56,397 nt of DNA from assembly GCA_009927005.1 (NCBI GenBank), contig RFNV01000193.1:1-56397 (forward strand), in the 5' to 3' direction. Shown in pieces: positions 28,835 through 39,791 of the stretch; the stretch's first letter is position 1, and every line of letters starts with the position of its first letter. Made by a program: the position numbers and the translations under genes. A model generated the notes under the pieces. It was given only the letters and a program-made list of their open reading frames with translations. It ran no database searches and was not told the DNA's origin. Source of the DNA: Pseudomonadota bacterium (GTDB lineage Bacteria > Bdellovibrionota > FAC87 > UBA2466).

Positions 28835-30028
28835 ATGAAACGAATTGGAACTCTTCTAACCATTTTTTTAGTAGCGTTTTCTGCCGTTAATGGTGAAGCC
28901 GCTTCAAAAAAGCGTGCTCGTAGAAAGAACTTGAAGCCAATCACCCATCCCGTGGTGCTTTGGTCCAGAACGCTTGCCGAAACAGAAGATCCAGAGCAAA
29001 AGAAAGTGGCTGCTTTCAAGCTCAGCCAATACTCGCAGCCGATATATCAGGACTCAGTAATTTCAACGCTCCTCAATTGTTTAAAAGACCCAGATGAACA
29101 AATTCGGATTTTGTGTGCTAAGGCCATGGGAAGAGCAGGAAACCAAAGCAAGAAAAGCTCTATCCGCTCAGCTCTTTTAGAGACCTTTAAATCAGATCCT
29201 TCCCTCCGTGAGACGCTTGTTCGAACCTTCACCACTCGAGCAGACGACTCAAAAGAAGTTCAAGGGGCTTTGCTAGAGGCTTTGAACAAATCATCGGATG
29301 CTCACGAAACGTTGGCGTTGCTCACTTACTTTTATGAATGTGGTGAAGGAGTTCGTCCCGATCCCTTCGTGGCGGTCTTTAATAAATCGGATAATGAAAG
29401 AATAAAACGTTGGGCCATTAAGGTTTTAGCGGAGCATGGTTCGGGGGAAAACGCCGTCGTGGAATTGCTTGCCTCATGTGCCGAGAGTCAGGACACCCCT
29501 CTAGCGTTGACTTGCTTATCGGGACTGCAAAGTCAGTCGCGAAAAGATTCAAGTCGTACTTGGGCTGCCTTAGAAAAGACCATAGAAAGCTCGGATCCCG
29601 ACATGCTGATTGCTACTATCGATGTGTTAAATGTTCTACCCGAAAGAGTTAATTCACCAATGACCAAACGGCTCATTGAAATTATTGCTGAAACAGATGA
29701 TGGGGAGTTAGTCGATAAAGCGGTGCTGGCTTTGGGGGTTTGTGGGGATGAATCTCAGGGATTAGTTGAGACCCTGCAAAGGCTTCTTGGAGATACGAAA
29801 CAACCAGAATCAACTAAGATCCATGCGGCTCTCGTTTTAGGAAAACAGGCGGGAATGTATGCTGATGCTTCTCGCGAAGCTTTAAATGGTTGCGTAAAGT
29901 CTAGCCGATCCCAGTCTTTGAAAACGGCCTGCCAGTTAGGATCTCAGGAACTCGTGGCTCGAAGTAAAAATGGGGGGCGATTACCGGCTTCCTCTAACAA
30001 CCTCGGAAAGTCCAAACCTAAATCTTAG
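28835..30028 (+). CDS. HEAT-repeat protein with signal peptide
   Basis: Signal [22 protein letters not shown], repeated helical units such as [28 protein letters not shown]. Confidence 0.8.
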   Translation: MKRIGTLLTIFLVAFSAVNGEAASKKRARRKNLKPITHPVVLWSRTLAETEDPEQKKVAAFKLSQYSQPIYQDSVISTLLNCLKDPDEQIRILCAKAMGRAGNQSKKSSIRSALLETFKSDPSLRETLVRTFTTRADDSKEVQGALLEALNKSSDAHETLALLTYFYECGEGVRPDPFVAVFNKSDNERIKRWAIKVLAEHGSGENAVVELLASCAESQDTPLALTCLSGLQSQSRKDSSRTWAALEKTIESSDPDMLIATIDVLNVLPERVNSPMTKRLIEIIAETDDGELVDKAVLALGVCGDESQGLVETLQRLLGDTKQPESTKIHAALVLGKQAGMYADASREALNGCVKSSRSQSLKTACQLGSQELVARSKNGGRLPASSNNLGKSKPKS

Positions 30029-31286
30029 TCGCGAAATACGGCTTTAGTACTTCAGGGATTGTAAACGTGCCGTCCTCTTGTTGATAATTTTCCATTATGG
30101 CCATCAGCGTTCTTCCCACAGCAAGACCAGAACCATTTAGCGTGTGGCAAAACTGGGGACGCCCCGTAGAAGCACTCCGGTAGCGAATTCCGGCCCGTCG
30201 AGCTTGGAAATCTCCAAAATTACTGCAGCTAGAAATCTCCATAAAGCCTTGGGTAGCTGGAGAGTACACTTCGATATCGTAAGTCTTTCGTGAGCTAAAA
30301 CCCGTATCTCCTCCGCACAACAGAACCACTCGGTAAGGAAGCTCTAGTTTTTGTAGGATCTTCTCAGCGTGGCCGGTCAAAAGCTCGTGTTCCTTCTCGG
30401 ATTGTTCTGGAGAGACAATTTTTACCAATTCTACTTTGTTAAATTGGTGCTGGCGCTTTAGGCCCTTGGTATCTTTTCCATAGCTGCCCGCCTCTGATCG
30501 AAAACACGGAGTGTAGGCCACATAACTCCGGGGCAACTGGGCCTCTTCAAGAATTTCATCTCGATGATAATTGGTTACTGGAACTTCCGCAGTGGGAATT
30601 AAAAAGAAATCAAACTTTTCAATTCGAAAAACGTCTTCTTCAAACTTGGGAAGCTGTCCCGTTCCAACTAAAGCCCTTCGATTTACTAAAAAGGGGGGGA
30701 TCATTTCCTCGTAACCATGCTCCAAGTGTGTGTCGAGCATAAATTGAATCAGCGCGCGTTCGAGACGAGCAGCTTGCCCCTTGAGAAAGCAAAAGCGAGC
30801 TCCTGTTACTTCCCCGGCCTTTTTGAAATCTAAAATGCCGAGCCTTTCCCCGATTTCATCATGGGTCTTCGGCGTGAAGCTAAATTTTCGGGGCGTTCCC
30901 CAGCGACGAACTTCTACATTTTCCTCGCTCGACTTACCCGCCGGAACGCTCGGATCAAGAATATTGGGAAACTCGTACACGAGTTTACTCAGTGACTCTT
31001 CGACTTTAACAAGCTCCTCGTCCAAAAGCTTAATTTCACCGGCGACTCGCTTCATTTCTTGAAGGATTGGGGCATCATCGCCACCAGATTTTTTTACTTT
31101 TACAATTTCTTGAGAGGCCTGATTCCGCGAGGCCTTTAATGCTTCCACTTTCTGAATCAGCTCTCTTCGTTTGTTGTCTGCTTGAGCAACTGATGAAAGC
31201 AGTTCTAACGCAACTGTGTTGTGGCGTTTTCCGAGTGATTGTTTTACTTCATCCGTATTGGCAGTCAGCGTTTTTAAATCCAGCAT
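30018..31286 (-). CDS. serS: Seryl-tRNA synthetase
   Basis: [21 protein letters not shown]; class II motifs [27 protein letters not shown] and [23 protein letters not shown]. Confidence 0.98.
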   Translation of the reverse strand: MLDLKTLTANTDEVKQSLGKRHNTVALELLSSVAQADNKRRELIQKVEALKASRNQASQEIVKVKKSGGDDAPILQEMKRVAGEIKLLDEELVKVEESLSKLVYEFPNILDPSVPAGKSSEENVEVRRWGTPRKFSFTPKTHDEIGERLGILDFKKAGEVTGARFCFLKGQAARLERALIQFMLDTHLEHGYEEMIPPFLVNRRALVGTGQLPKFEEDVFRIEKFDFFLIPTAEVPVTNYHRDEILEEAQLPRSYVAYTPCFRSEAGSYGKDTKGLKRQHQFNKVELVKIVSPEQSEKEHELLTGHAEKILQKLELPYRVVLLCGGDTGFSSRKTYDIEVYSPATQGFMEISSCSNFGDFQARRAGIRYRSASTGRPQFCHTLNGSGLAVGRTLMAIMENYQQEDGTFTIPEVLKPYFATKI

Positions 31287-31289
31287 TTC

Positions 31290-34200
31290 TTATTCCTCTA
31301 TCACGGTTGTCCTTAAAATCTCCCTGACCGCAGGAGCTTCGGAACTGTTGGGATCCTTATTTAAGAATTCATTAAAATCTTTGGCGGCCTCTGTATACCT
31401 TCCCAAACTATGAAACACAAATCCGCGCTCCAGCTTCAGATCTAAATTTTCGGGATCAAGCACTAGAGCAGATTGAATCGCCCCGTCCGCAGCTTCGAAT
31501 CGCCTCAGCTGCCGATAACTTTTGGAAAGCAACAGAAGCCCTTTTACGCGATACCCCTTTAATCCGGTGAGCTCTTTCTTAAACCCCGTCGGTGATCGCT
31601 GATCAGGAACAGTCTTTTCAATGGGAAGGTTTGTAATGCTGGCTAGCTCATTAGTGGCCTCAACAAACTTTTGGTTGGCCATGTAGAGCTCAGCCAGCTC
31701 AATGGCGAACTGATAGTTCATTGGATTTGCACGAGCCTCTAGGGTCATTTCCCTGATTGCAAGCTCGCTTTGATTCATTGCTTGATAACTCATCGCCAGA
31801 AGCCTTCTTGCTCCTGGATAATTCGGCACAATTTTAAGGAGGCCCTGAAGAAGATCCCGAGCCATGGAATAGTTTTTGATTTGGTGGAGGAGTTCAGCTG
31901 CATAGAAGTACCCCTCACCGTTTTTAGCATCTAGGTCGGATGCGAGTTTGTACTCAGAAATGGCTTCATCAATTCGCCCTAGGCTCGCTAAGGCGCGCGC
32001 CATCGAAAGGCGGACCTTTGGGGCGTTTTTATCTATGTCGAGTGCCTTTTGATAGTACTGGATCGCTCGATTAAATTCTTTGTTAGCTGAATAAACTTCG
32101 CCGAAAGCCCAGAGCAGTTGCGGGTTATGGGAATCGGCAGCAAGCATATTTCTTAGAAACTTCACAGCAAACATTTTTTCAAAGGTTACTACTTTGAGCT
32201 TTAGCCATTCCGCTAAAGCATCGTAGTTTCCAGGATCTTTGCTGTAAGCCTCTTCAAAATTTCTGATTGCTGCTTTGGGGTTTTCCGGATCGAAAAGCTT
32301 GTAAAGCATCCCTTGGTAGTAAGAAACCTCGGCAATCGTGGGGTTAATTCTTCTTGCGGTTCGGAGCCGTTCATTTGCGGCACGAAAATCCTTTCGTGCA
32401 AAGAAGTGCTTTCCGAGCGCCAATTGGACCAGGGGATCCTCTGGAGCAATCTCCTCCGCCTTCTGCAGCGCTTGAAAGGCTCGGCTCCAATTGGATTGTT
32501 CCGTTTCCAGAAGACCTAGTCTTAAGTAAGCATCGGCCTCCTCCGGGCTAACCTGAGTCGCCTTTTCATAGGTCATAGCTGCCCATCGAAACTCATCTCT
32601 TGAGCGTGCCAACGCCTCTCGCGTTTCGCCTAATCGAGTCCAGAGCTTACCGATTGAGGGAAACGTTAGGGTAGCAGCCAGATAGAACCCTTCGGCTCGC
32701 TCATAATTTTTAGCCGTAATGGCTTCCGAACCTAAACGTTCAAAATAAGCTGCATCTGCATAAACCTGAGATTGGGCTTTCTGAATTTCTGCTTCCTGAG
32801 GCTCTTCTTTTATTTTCTCTAGGGCATCCTTCTGGTGTTTTCGATTTAAGCTATAGACTAAAACATAGAGCCGTTTAGTCTCTTGATCATCTCCCCCAAG
32901 CTCAGATAAATTTCCAGCTCTCCACAGCGCATAGTCAGCGCCCTCTTTACTCGCCAACTGAGCGAACTTTGCACTCAGCAAATAAACCGCTTTAGCTGCC
33001 TTAAGATCATTTCTCTTTGAAAGAATGTCCCCCATCAGCGCATAGGTGGCTGCATGGGCAGGGTTGATCTGCGTTACCCTTTGGGAAAGACTCCAGCTCT
33101 CTTCTAGGCGACCCAGTTCAAACTCGGACAAGGCAAGCAAATAGGTCGCTCGGATATTCTCCTGGCTTACATTTAAAATTGATTTTAAAAGTGGAACGGC
33201 CTCGGGAAATTTTTTGTCCTGAACAAACCACTCCGCTTGGACCAGCAAATTGTCAGGATTTAAGGAGTCGGACTCTAGGGCATGTTCTAGGTGTGCAGAC
33301 GCCTTATCGTTTTCTCCTCTGGCTCTTGCGACAATCGCTTCGGCTCGAAAGAAAGAAGTGCGCTGCGGTTCGAGGGCTCTTCCTTGCTTTAGAGCTTTTT
33401 CGAGTGCGGTGGTTTTTGCCTTGTTTGTCGGATCGCTCTCAAGGCACCTCGCCAGGGAAATAGTCAGGCCGTCATGCAGATTGAGATCTGACGGATTTAA
33501 TTCGATGGCCTTTTGGTAAAAGTCCGCAGCTGCCGCATAAGCAAGGGGCGAATCGTTTTGAAGTGCTTGCTCGGCACTTTTGGTCAAAAATGTTCGGCGA
33601 TCTTCGCCTTCAGTAGCGCTGATTTCTCCGTCGCCATTGGGGACTGCACTATTTGAGCTTTCCTTATTTGAGTTGGGCGATTTTTCACCTGATTGAAAAA
33701 GAAATATTAACAGGGCTCCCACTGCGCCCCACAGAATCAATCTTTTTTTGTTGTTGTTCGCTTTCTTTTGGGGGGGTGCGTCCGGTTCGGCTAAAACATC
33801 TAAATCAGAGAGTTCCTTTTTTAGAAGGTCACCCTCAGAAGAGCCACCAGCCTCTCCCGATTCAGAAAAAAGAGCCGCGATCTCAGATTCAGAAATTACC
33901 GGTGACACCGATCCTTGCGCGGGCAGTTGAGCGGTCGCATCTTGTCGGTCTTCTTTTTCGGGCAATCCCCCTCCACCGAACACTTCTGTGGCCACACCCC
34001 CAACCTCGGCAGGCTGGCTCGAGGAACTTTGTTCGACCGGAGCGGAAGCTGCTGAGCCTTCGCCGGGAAGATCTGCTGTTGTTTTTATCCCGAGCGCACG
34101 ACCAATCAGGGCATCGTAGAACACAGGATAACTAGAAAGCTTGTTCCAATTGCTTGACGGAGCGGGGGCGGCTTCTTCTTCGCCCGAAAACTTGCCGCGT

Positions 34201-34295
34201 CGGATTTGGGAGACAATCTCCTCCTCCGAAAAGTCCCCAATAGTTTGATGGAGCTTGTTTCGTATTAGGTATCTAGTTGTGATTTTTTTTGGCAC
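31290..34295 (-). CDS. Large membrane-anchored TPR protein with N-terminal GYF_2-like domain
   Basis: 1001 aa; N-term RYLIRNKLHQTIGDFSEEEIVSQIRRGKFSGEEEAAPAPSSNWNKLSSYP; TM KRLILWGAVGALLIFLF; many TPR units such as LWAFGEVYSANKEFNRAIQYYQKALDIDKNAP. Confidence 0.85.
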   Translation of the reverse strand: MPKKITTRYLIRNKLHQTIGDFSEEEIVSQIRRGKFSGEEEAAPAPSSNWNKLSSYPVFYDALIGRALGIKTTADLPGEGSAASAPVEQSSSSQPAEVGGVATEVFGGGGLPEKEDRQDATAQLPAQGSVSPVISESEIAALFSESGEAGGSSEGDLLKKELSDLDVLAEPDAPPQKKANNNKKRLILWGAVGALLIFLFQSGEKSPNSNKESSNSAVPNGDGEISATEGEDRRTFLTKSAEQALQNDSPLAYAAAADFYQKAIELNPSDLNLHDGLTISLARCLESDPTNKAKTTALEKALKQGRALEPQRTSFFRAEAIVARARGENDKASAHLEHALESDSLNPDNLLVQAEWFVQDKKFPEAVPLLKSILNVSQENIRATYLLALSEFELGRLEESWSLSQRVTQINPAHAATYALMGDILSKRNDLKAAKAVYLLSAKFAQLASKEGADYALWRAGNLSELGGDDQETKRLYVLVYSLNRKHQKDALEKIKEEPQEAEIQKAQSQVYADAAYFERLGSEAITAKNYERAEGFYLAATLTFPSIGKLWTRLGETREALARSRDEFRWAAMTYEKATQVSPEEADAYLRLGLLETEQSNWSRAFQALQKAEEIAPEDPLVQLALGKHFFARKDFRAANERLRTARRINPTIAEVSYYQGMLYKLFDPENPKAAIRNFEEAYSKDPGNYDALAEWLKLKVVTFEKMFAVKFLRNMLAADSHNPQLLWAFGEVYSANKEFNRAIQYYQKALDIDKNAPKVRLSMARALASLGRIDEAISEYKLASDLDAKNGEGYFYAAELLHQIKNYSMARDLLQGLLKIVPNYPGARRLLAMSYQAMNQSELAIREMTLEARANPMNYQFAIELAELYMANQKFVEATNELASITNLPIEKTVPDQRSPTGFKKELTGLKGYRVKGLLLLSKSYRQLRRFEAADGAIQSALVLDPENLDLKLERGFVFHSLGRYTEAAKDFNEFLNKDPNSSEAPAVREILRTTVIEE

Positions 34296-34345
34296 TTATT
34301 TGATTCTACCGAGGAACTCGAATCAACCCAAGCATGATGCGCTGT

Positions 34346-35968
34346 TTATTCAATGTTCTGAGGGGTCTGTGGGATAGAGATTCGAATAAAGTTAACCGAA
34401 ACATCTGCAATGCGCTCCAAATTAGCAAGCAAGTCGAGATGAACGGAAGTGGTATCTAAGCTTTCTTTGACCCCCCGATGCAGTCTCTGAAGATGGAGCT
34501 CACTCAAATCAATGGTCATGTCCTGAATTTGCTCGTGCAACAGTTCTAATTTTGAGAGCACTGCACGGTCGCGACTGGAAAAATAAACCGTCGACAAGCG
34601 GACACACTCGACAACTTTTTGGTGAAATTGAATAATTTCAGACCAGCCTTCTTTTGAGAACGCATAGCCCTTCTTGATGTTCTTTCGGACAAGTTCAAGA
34701 ATGTTTTTATCTACGATGTCCCCAATGTTTTCAAGATCGTGGGTTCTCAGAACTAGCTCAAACTCCTTCTGGGCTTGCTCACTTGTCATGTCTTTCTGAG
34801 ATAGCTTGGTGAGATACATTTTTATGCCGCGATTTAAGAAGTCAGCCACTTGATCCATGGCCTTCACCTCTTCTATCTCTTTGAGGCTTCCAGTTTCAAA
34901 AGCAGTGAGGCACTTGGCGACCATTTTTTCAGCAATATCTGACAGTCTTAGAATTTCCCTTTGGGCCTGGGCCAAAGCAAGCTCCGGAGCATCAAGGGTC
35001 TTTGGATCTAAATACTGAAAGGAAAACTCTCCCTCCCCCGCTTTGGGTGGAACAAGTTTTCTGGCAAGCGCCACTCCCCAGGATACAAAGGGCAAAAACA
35101 AAATCGCTAAAAAGACATTGAACAAAGTATGAGAGGTTGCAATCTGCCGACTGACATCCCCACCAATTTTTTCAGAAAGTTCACCTAAATAGGGAGCCAG
35201 GGGCAAACAAATTGCGACCCCCACAAGCTTGGAAATGAGATTACCCACTGCCGCTTGTTTTCCCAAAACCCCACTCTTTAAACTTGCCACATAGGCAGTC
35301 ATCGTCGTGCCTAGATTTGCTCCTAAAACCCAGGGAATTGCCTCGTACACGGTAGAGTTTTTGGTCATCATGAGGGACATCACAAAAGCAATCGTCGCAG
35401 CACTACTGTGGATAAAAGCCGTCAGGAACGCGGAAACGATCAAAGAAAATACCGGTCTGTCTTGAAAATAATTTATGGAGAACTGAAAGAGCTCATTACT
35501 CTCGAGCGCCTTTCCAGCAGTAACTACGAGGGACATCGAATAGAAGACCAGCCCCAGATACAGGAGCGCTTTCGAGAGGCGACTGACCTTTTCAGATTCG
35601 GAAACAGCATCTAAAGCGACTCCGCCCGCAATAAAGATAAGCCCATATTTTGAAATATTGAAAGCAACCAGGTGAACAATCAGGGTAGTTCCAATGGACG
35701 CTCCCAGCATCACGGAAAAAACTTGTTCGAGGGTTAACAGTCTTGAGTTAGCCAAGCCAACAAGCATCACGGTGACTGCTCCGCTGCTGCTCAAAAGAAG
35801 AGAAAGTATGGTTCCGAGCAGAACACTTGAAAATCGATTGCCGGCGAAATTGTTAATCCACGCTCTAAATCTTGAGCCCGCAAGGTACTGAACGCTTTTT
35901 GCTAACTCATCAATGGCGAAGACAAGAAGCGCCGTCCCCCCCAGTAAAGTCATCAACTCGGTACTCAT
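34346..35968 (-). CDS. Na/Pi cotransporter family protein with C-terminal PhoU-like domain
   Basis: Repeated LLSSSGAVTVMLVGLAN and HSSAATIAFVMSL Q/S-S-S-type motifs plus a helical PhoU-like C-terminus. Confidence 0.93.
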   Translation of the reverse strand: MSTELMTLLGGTALLVFAIDELAKSVQYLAGSRFRAWINNFAGNRFSSVLLGTILSLLLSSSGAVTVMLVGLANSRLLTLEQVFSVMLGASIGTTLIVHLVAFNISKYGLIFIAGGVALDAVSESEKVSRLSKALLYLGLVFYSMSLVVTAGKALESNELFQFSINYFQDRPVFSLIVSAFLTAFIHSSAATIAFVMSLMMTKNSTVYEAIPWVLGANLGTTMTAYVASLKSGVLGKQAAVGNLISKLVGVAICLPLAPYLGELSEKIGGDVSRQIATSHTLFNVFLAILFLPFVSWGVALARKLVPPKAGEGEFSFQYLDPKTLDAPELALAQAQREILRLSDIAEKMVAKCLTAFETGSLKEIEEVKAMDQVADFLNRGIKMYLTKLSQKDMTSEQAQKEFELVLRTHDLENIGDIVDKNILELVRKNIKKGYAFSKEGWSEIIQFHQKVVECVRLSTVYFSSRDRAVLSKLELLHEQIQDMTIDLSELHLQRLHRGVKESLDTTSVHLDLLANLERIADVSVNFIRISIPQTPQNIE

Positions 35969-35971
35969 TAA

Positions 35972-36934
35972 TTACCCTAATATGGCTTGAACAAACTTTT
36001 CCGGTTCAAACGGAATGAGATCCTCAACCGCCTCCCCCACTCCCACAAATCTCACAGGGAGAGAAAGCTCTCGAGAGACCGGAAAGATAGCTCCGCCTTT
36101 TGCTGTGCCATCCAATTTTGTCACAACCAATCCGGTCAAGCCAAGCGACTGTTGAAACTCCTTCGCTTGATTTAACGAATTTTGCCCAAGCGTTCCGTCT
36201 AGAACGAGCCACGTCTCATGGGGCGCCTCAGGAATAACCTTCTTCACGACTTTGTGAATTTTTTTTAGCTCCTCCATCAAGTTTGATTTCGTATGAAGTC
36301 GCCCTGCTGTATCCAAAAGAACAACATCCATCCCTCGAGCTTTGCCTGCTGCTACCGAATCAAAAGCAACGGCTCCGGGATCGGCCCCTTCCCTTCCGGT
36401 CACGAAATCAACCCCGACTCGGTCTGCCCAGGTCTTGAGTTGGGCAATGGCTCCTGCCCTGAAGGTGTCCCCTGCCCCTAACAGAACCTTTTTTCCTGAA
36501 CTCTTAAAGTAATTGGCTAATTTTCCGATCGTAGTTGTTTTGCCAGCCCCGTTGATACCAACGATCGAAATAACCAAGGGGTGGTTTTGTTCTAAAAGGG
36601 TATCAAGAGAACGATCAGGGGTTTTCAGTAACGCGACCATTTCGTGGCCTAAACTCTCTTTTGTTTTTTCAAAAGATTCGCCTGACGCGACTTTGATCTG
36701 GCTCAAAAGATAGTCAGTCGTGGCCGCCCCCAGATCTCCCTCCAACAAAACTTCTTCTAGCTTCGAAACATCTTCAGCGTGCAGCTTTTTTATCTTCGAA
36801 AAAAAGGGGTTTGCCTTAGGGGCTGGAGCTCCTGCAGCTGCGGCTGCTGGTTTTTTCTTTTTGCTGATTACCCAGCCAACTAGTGCACCGGCACCCAGAA
36901 CCGCAGCGCCAATCGTTAAATAAAGACTCATCAT
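35972..36934 (-). CDS. ftsY: Signal recognition particle receptor FtsY
   Basis: GINGAGKTTTIGKLA, VLLGAGDTFRAGAIAQLKTWADR, LDTAGRLHTKSNLMEEL, TKLDGTAKGGAIF; N-terminal TM. Confidence 0.98.
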   Translation of the reverse strand: MMSLYLTIGAAVLGAGALVGWVISKKKKPAAAAAGAPAPKANPFFSKIKKLHAEDVSKLEEVLLEGDLGAATTDYLLSQIKVASGESFEKTKESLGHEMVALLKTPDRSLDTLLEQNHPLVISIVGINGAGKTTTIGKLANYFKSSGKKVLLGAGDTFRAGAIAQLKTWADRVGVDFVTGREGADPGAVAFDSVAAGKARGMDVVLLDTAGRLHTKSNLMEELKKIHKVVKKVIPEAPHETWLVLDGTLGQNSLNQAKEFQQSLGLTGLVVTKLDGTAKGGAIFPVSRELSLPVRFVGVGEAVEDLIPFEPEKFVQAILG

Positions 36935-36943
36935 GATATTCGA

Positions 36944-38317
36944 TTAACTCGGGTTGGTCTCGGTGGCAACCTGTTCCGTTTCGAGAAAACGGTAGAGGGT
37001 TCGCGGGTGGACTCCCAAAAGCTTGGCCGCGAGCCTTTTGTCTCCCTTGGTGGTTTTCAGGGTCTCCGCCATGAGCTTTCTTTCTACTTCCTTCAGGGGA
37101 ACTCCGATGGGGATTGTCATTGTTTTGTTTGTCTGGGAAGCCGTAATCTCATGTGGCAACTGAGAAAGGTCTAATCGGTTTGAGCGATTTAAAACCACTA
37201 GGCGCTCCATTAAGTTTTGAAGCTCTCGGATATTTCCTGGCCAAGGATAGTTCTCAAGTGCTTCGATTGCATCAGGAGTGATGAGTGGGACTTCTCGACC
37301 ATTTTTTTTGGCAGACTCCTCTAAAAACCGGGCAACCAAAACGGGAATATCCTCTCGGCGCTCTCGTAAGGCCGGCATATGGATGTGAATTACATTAAGA
37401 CGATAGAAGAGATCTTCTCGAAAGTGTCCCTCTACAATTGCTTTTCTTAAATCCGTATTGGTTGCGGCCACCACCCGAAGATCGATTTTATGGGTCTCTA
37501 CGCCTCCCAACCGCTCGAACTCACCCTCTTGGATGAGCCTGAGGAGCTTCCCCTGAAAGGCCATTGGAGCAATTCCGATTTCGTCCAGGAACAACGTTCC
37601 CTTGTCGGCCAGCTCAATTCGTCCCTTTTTCCTTTTCTTTGCATCGGTAAAGGCGCCTTCTTCATAGCCGAAGAGTTCTGCTTCAAGGAGGTTGTCAGGA
37701 ATGGTTGCACAGTTAATTTTTGTAAATACGTGGTTGGCTCGTGAGCCATTTCTGTGGAGCCACTCTGCTAACAGACCCTTCCCCGTGCCGCTCTCTCCAT
37801 CAATCAGAACTGTAGCCTGACTTCTAGCTGCTTGCTCTGCCGTTTCCATTACCTTGGCTATCGCGTCTGATCTACCAAGAATATCTCTGCCTTCGCTCAA
37901 AGAATGCTGGACTAGGTGTTCCTTTAGTTCGCGGTTTTCTAATACAAGACTTCGTCTTTCCAAGCCTCGATGAACGGCTCGCAGGATCTGAAGTCTTTGC
38001 AATGGCTTTGTCACAAAATCATAGGCGCCCTTTTTCATCGCCTCGACTGCGACTTCAACAGTTCCATAGGCCGTCATCAAAATTACTTCGATCGAGGGAT
38101 CCAAGAGTTTTACTGCCTCCAGGAGATCAAGCCCGCTCCAATTTCCCATTCGGAGATCGGTTATCAGAATGTCGGGGGGGCTTTTTCTCAGCGCTGGCAG
38201 CGCCTCGGAAGGATCTTGATAGATGGAAACCTGAGCCCCATCGCTCTTAAGAATTCTCTGCAACGACTCTAAGTTAGGTCGTTCATCATCAACAATCGCA
38301 ACTCTGTAAGCAGTCAT
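36944..38317 (-). CDS. Sigma-54-dependent NtrC-family response regulator
   Basis: Receiver domain VAIVDDERPN...ILITDLRMG; GESGTGKGLLAEWLHRNG, ELFGYEEGAFTDA (GAFTGA variant), Fis-type HTH KRLAAKLLGVHPRTLYRFL. Confidence 0.97.
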   Translation of the reverse strand: MTAYRVAIVDDERPNLESLQRILKSDGAQVSIYQDPSEALPALRKSPPDILITDLRMGNWSGLDLLEAVKLLDPSIEVILMTAYGTVEVAVEAMKKGAYDFVTKPLQRLQILRAVHRGLERRSLVLENRELKEHLVQHSLSEGRDILGRSDAIAKVMETAEQAARSQATVLIDGESGTGKGLLAEWLHRNGSRANHVFTKINCATIPDNLLEAELFGYEEGAFTDAKKRKKGRIELADKGTLFLDEIGIAPMAFQGKLLRLIQEGEFERLGGVETHKIDLRVVAATNTDLRKAIVEGHFREDLFYRLNVIHIHMPALRERREDIPVLVARFLEESAKKNGREVPLITPDAIEALENYPWPGNIRELQNLMERLVVLNRSNRLDLSQLPHEITASQTNKTMTIPIGVPLKEVERKLMAETLKTTKGDKRLAAKLLGVHPRTLYRFLETEQVATETNPS

Positions 38318-38325
38318 AAACTCTC

Positions 38326-39768
38326 CTAGACTGGAAACTGAAATAGGAAGCTGGTGCCTTTTCCCACTTCGCTTTCACACTCGATGGCCCCGTTTAACTC
38401 CTCCACGACTTGCCTCGTGAGTGAAAGGCCAATTCCCGTTCCTTGGGCTTTGGTTGTAAAAAATGGGGTGAAACTTTTCTTTCTAACGGAAGAACTCATT
38501 CCACATCCAGAATCCTTAAACAAAATTCTTGCGGTGTTGTTTTTGAGCTCCGTTTTAACTTCGAGGACGCCTCCTCGAGGCATCGCTTCTTTTGCATTCT
38601 TAACCACATTGACGAATGCCTGTTTTAATCTGGTGCGGTCACCCCTCACAAACAGCTCTTCTGGCCACAGGCTTGTTTTGATTTCAATGCGGTCTTCTGC
38701 GCTCTTATCAAAGCTCACGATTTCGTTGATGAGCTCATGGACTGGGGTCATTTTGGTGTTTTCCAGACCCACTCGCGCTCTTACCAAGTGACGCTCGGTA
38801 ATTTCGTTCAGTCTGCCAATCTCTTTGGAAACTGCCGACAGGGTCTCTTTCACTTCCGGAGGTGCGGATTGTAGCTCGTTTTCAAGCCAGTCTATATTTA
38901 GGGAAATCGAATTGAGTGGGTTTCGAATTTCGTGAACCACCTCAGCGGAAAGTTCCCCAACAGCAGCGAGCCGCTCGGACTTAACCAATTCTTTTTGTTG
39001 TTGCTGTATTTGTTTGTCTCGCTCCTTAAGCGCCGAAAGCATTCGGTTGTATTCGCGTGCCAAAACAGAGATTTCATCTTGAGTGTTCGCATCGACTTTA
39101 ATTGTTTGATCCAAGTCGCCATGAGAAATTTTTTTGAGGCGAGCGATCAGCTCTGGAAGCGGATTAAGAACTCGGTAGCTAAGCCCAAGAGCTGCCCCAC
39201 CTAACAACATAACTGCAGCCGCCAAAAAGAAACTTGTAATGAGATTGTCCTTTGCCTCTTTTTGAACCGATCGTGTAATCGTTTGGCACTCATCTTCGGC
39301 CTTTTTTGAAAGCGCCATGAGCCCACCGCGAATGTCTTCAAGCGATTTTTCAAAGGCGGTCTTATCACCACTTTTCATAAAGGCATCAAACTGTGCTTGA
39401 ATTCGGTGGATTCGATTGATCAAATCCTCGGCGCCAGCCTCTTTGTCTTGGTGGGCCGCCAAGAGCTCTGCTGCTTTTGCGAGCTTCTTTTGGATTACAA
39501 ACGGGTAGAGATCTCGAGCCATGCTCGATATCACTGGACTTTCTTGCTGGGCCTGAGGGGAAAAGTAAAATCGCCTCATGTCGTCGGACAATGTCTGCAG
39601 GTGGCTCTGTATTTGAGCCACCTGACGAGAGAACGGCATAAACAGATCATTAACTAGTCCGAGGCGCTGATTTGAATGTTTCGTTCGTTCGTATTGGTAG
39701 AGAGAGGCCACCGCAAAGAACGAGAGAACAAGCAAAAGAGCCCCCATAATTTTATTACGGATGCTCAT
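38326..39768 (-). CDS. Membrane sensor histidine kinase with HAMP domain
   Basis: Two TMs, HAMP, H-box ELSAEVVHEIRNPLNSISLNIDWLE, N-box VVKNAKEAMP, GTGIGLSLTRQVVEELNG; adjacent to the NtrC-type regulator. Confidence 0.96.
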   Translation of the reverse strand: MSIRNKIMGALLLVLSFFAVASLYQYERTKHSNQRLGLVNDLFMPFSRQVAQIQSHLQTLSDDMRRFYFSPQAQQESPVISSMARDLYPFVIQKKLAKAAELLAAHQDKEAGAEDLINRIHRIQAQFDAFMKSGDKTAFEKSLEDIRGGLMALSKKAEDECQTITRSVQKEAKDNLITSFFLAAAVMLLGGAALGLSYRVLNPLPELIARLKKISHGDLDQTIKVDANTQDEISVLAREYNRMLSALKERDKQIQQQQKELVKSERLAAVGELSAEVVHEIRNPLNSISLNIDWLENELQSAPPEVKETLSAVSKEIGRLNEITERHLVRARVGLENTKMTPVHELINEIVSFDKSAEDRIEIKTSLWPEELFVRGDRTRLKQAFVNVVKNAKEAMPRGGVLEVKTELKNNTARILFKDSGCGMSSSVRKKSFTPFFTTKAQGTGIGLSLTRQVVEELNGAIECESEVGKGTSFLFQFPV

Positions 39769-39791
39769 TTTTTAAGGACTTCTCGAACTAA

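Noticed and set aside
33653-34135. 160-aa plus-strand ORF opposite the TPR gene
   Set aside because: Antisense to the low-complexity N-terminal linker; no domain
38354-38791. 145-aa plus-strand ORF opposite the histidine kinase
   Set aside because: Antisense shadow of a well-supported kinase
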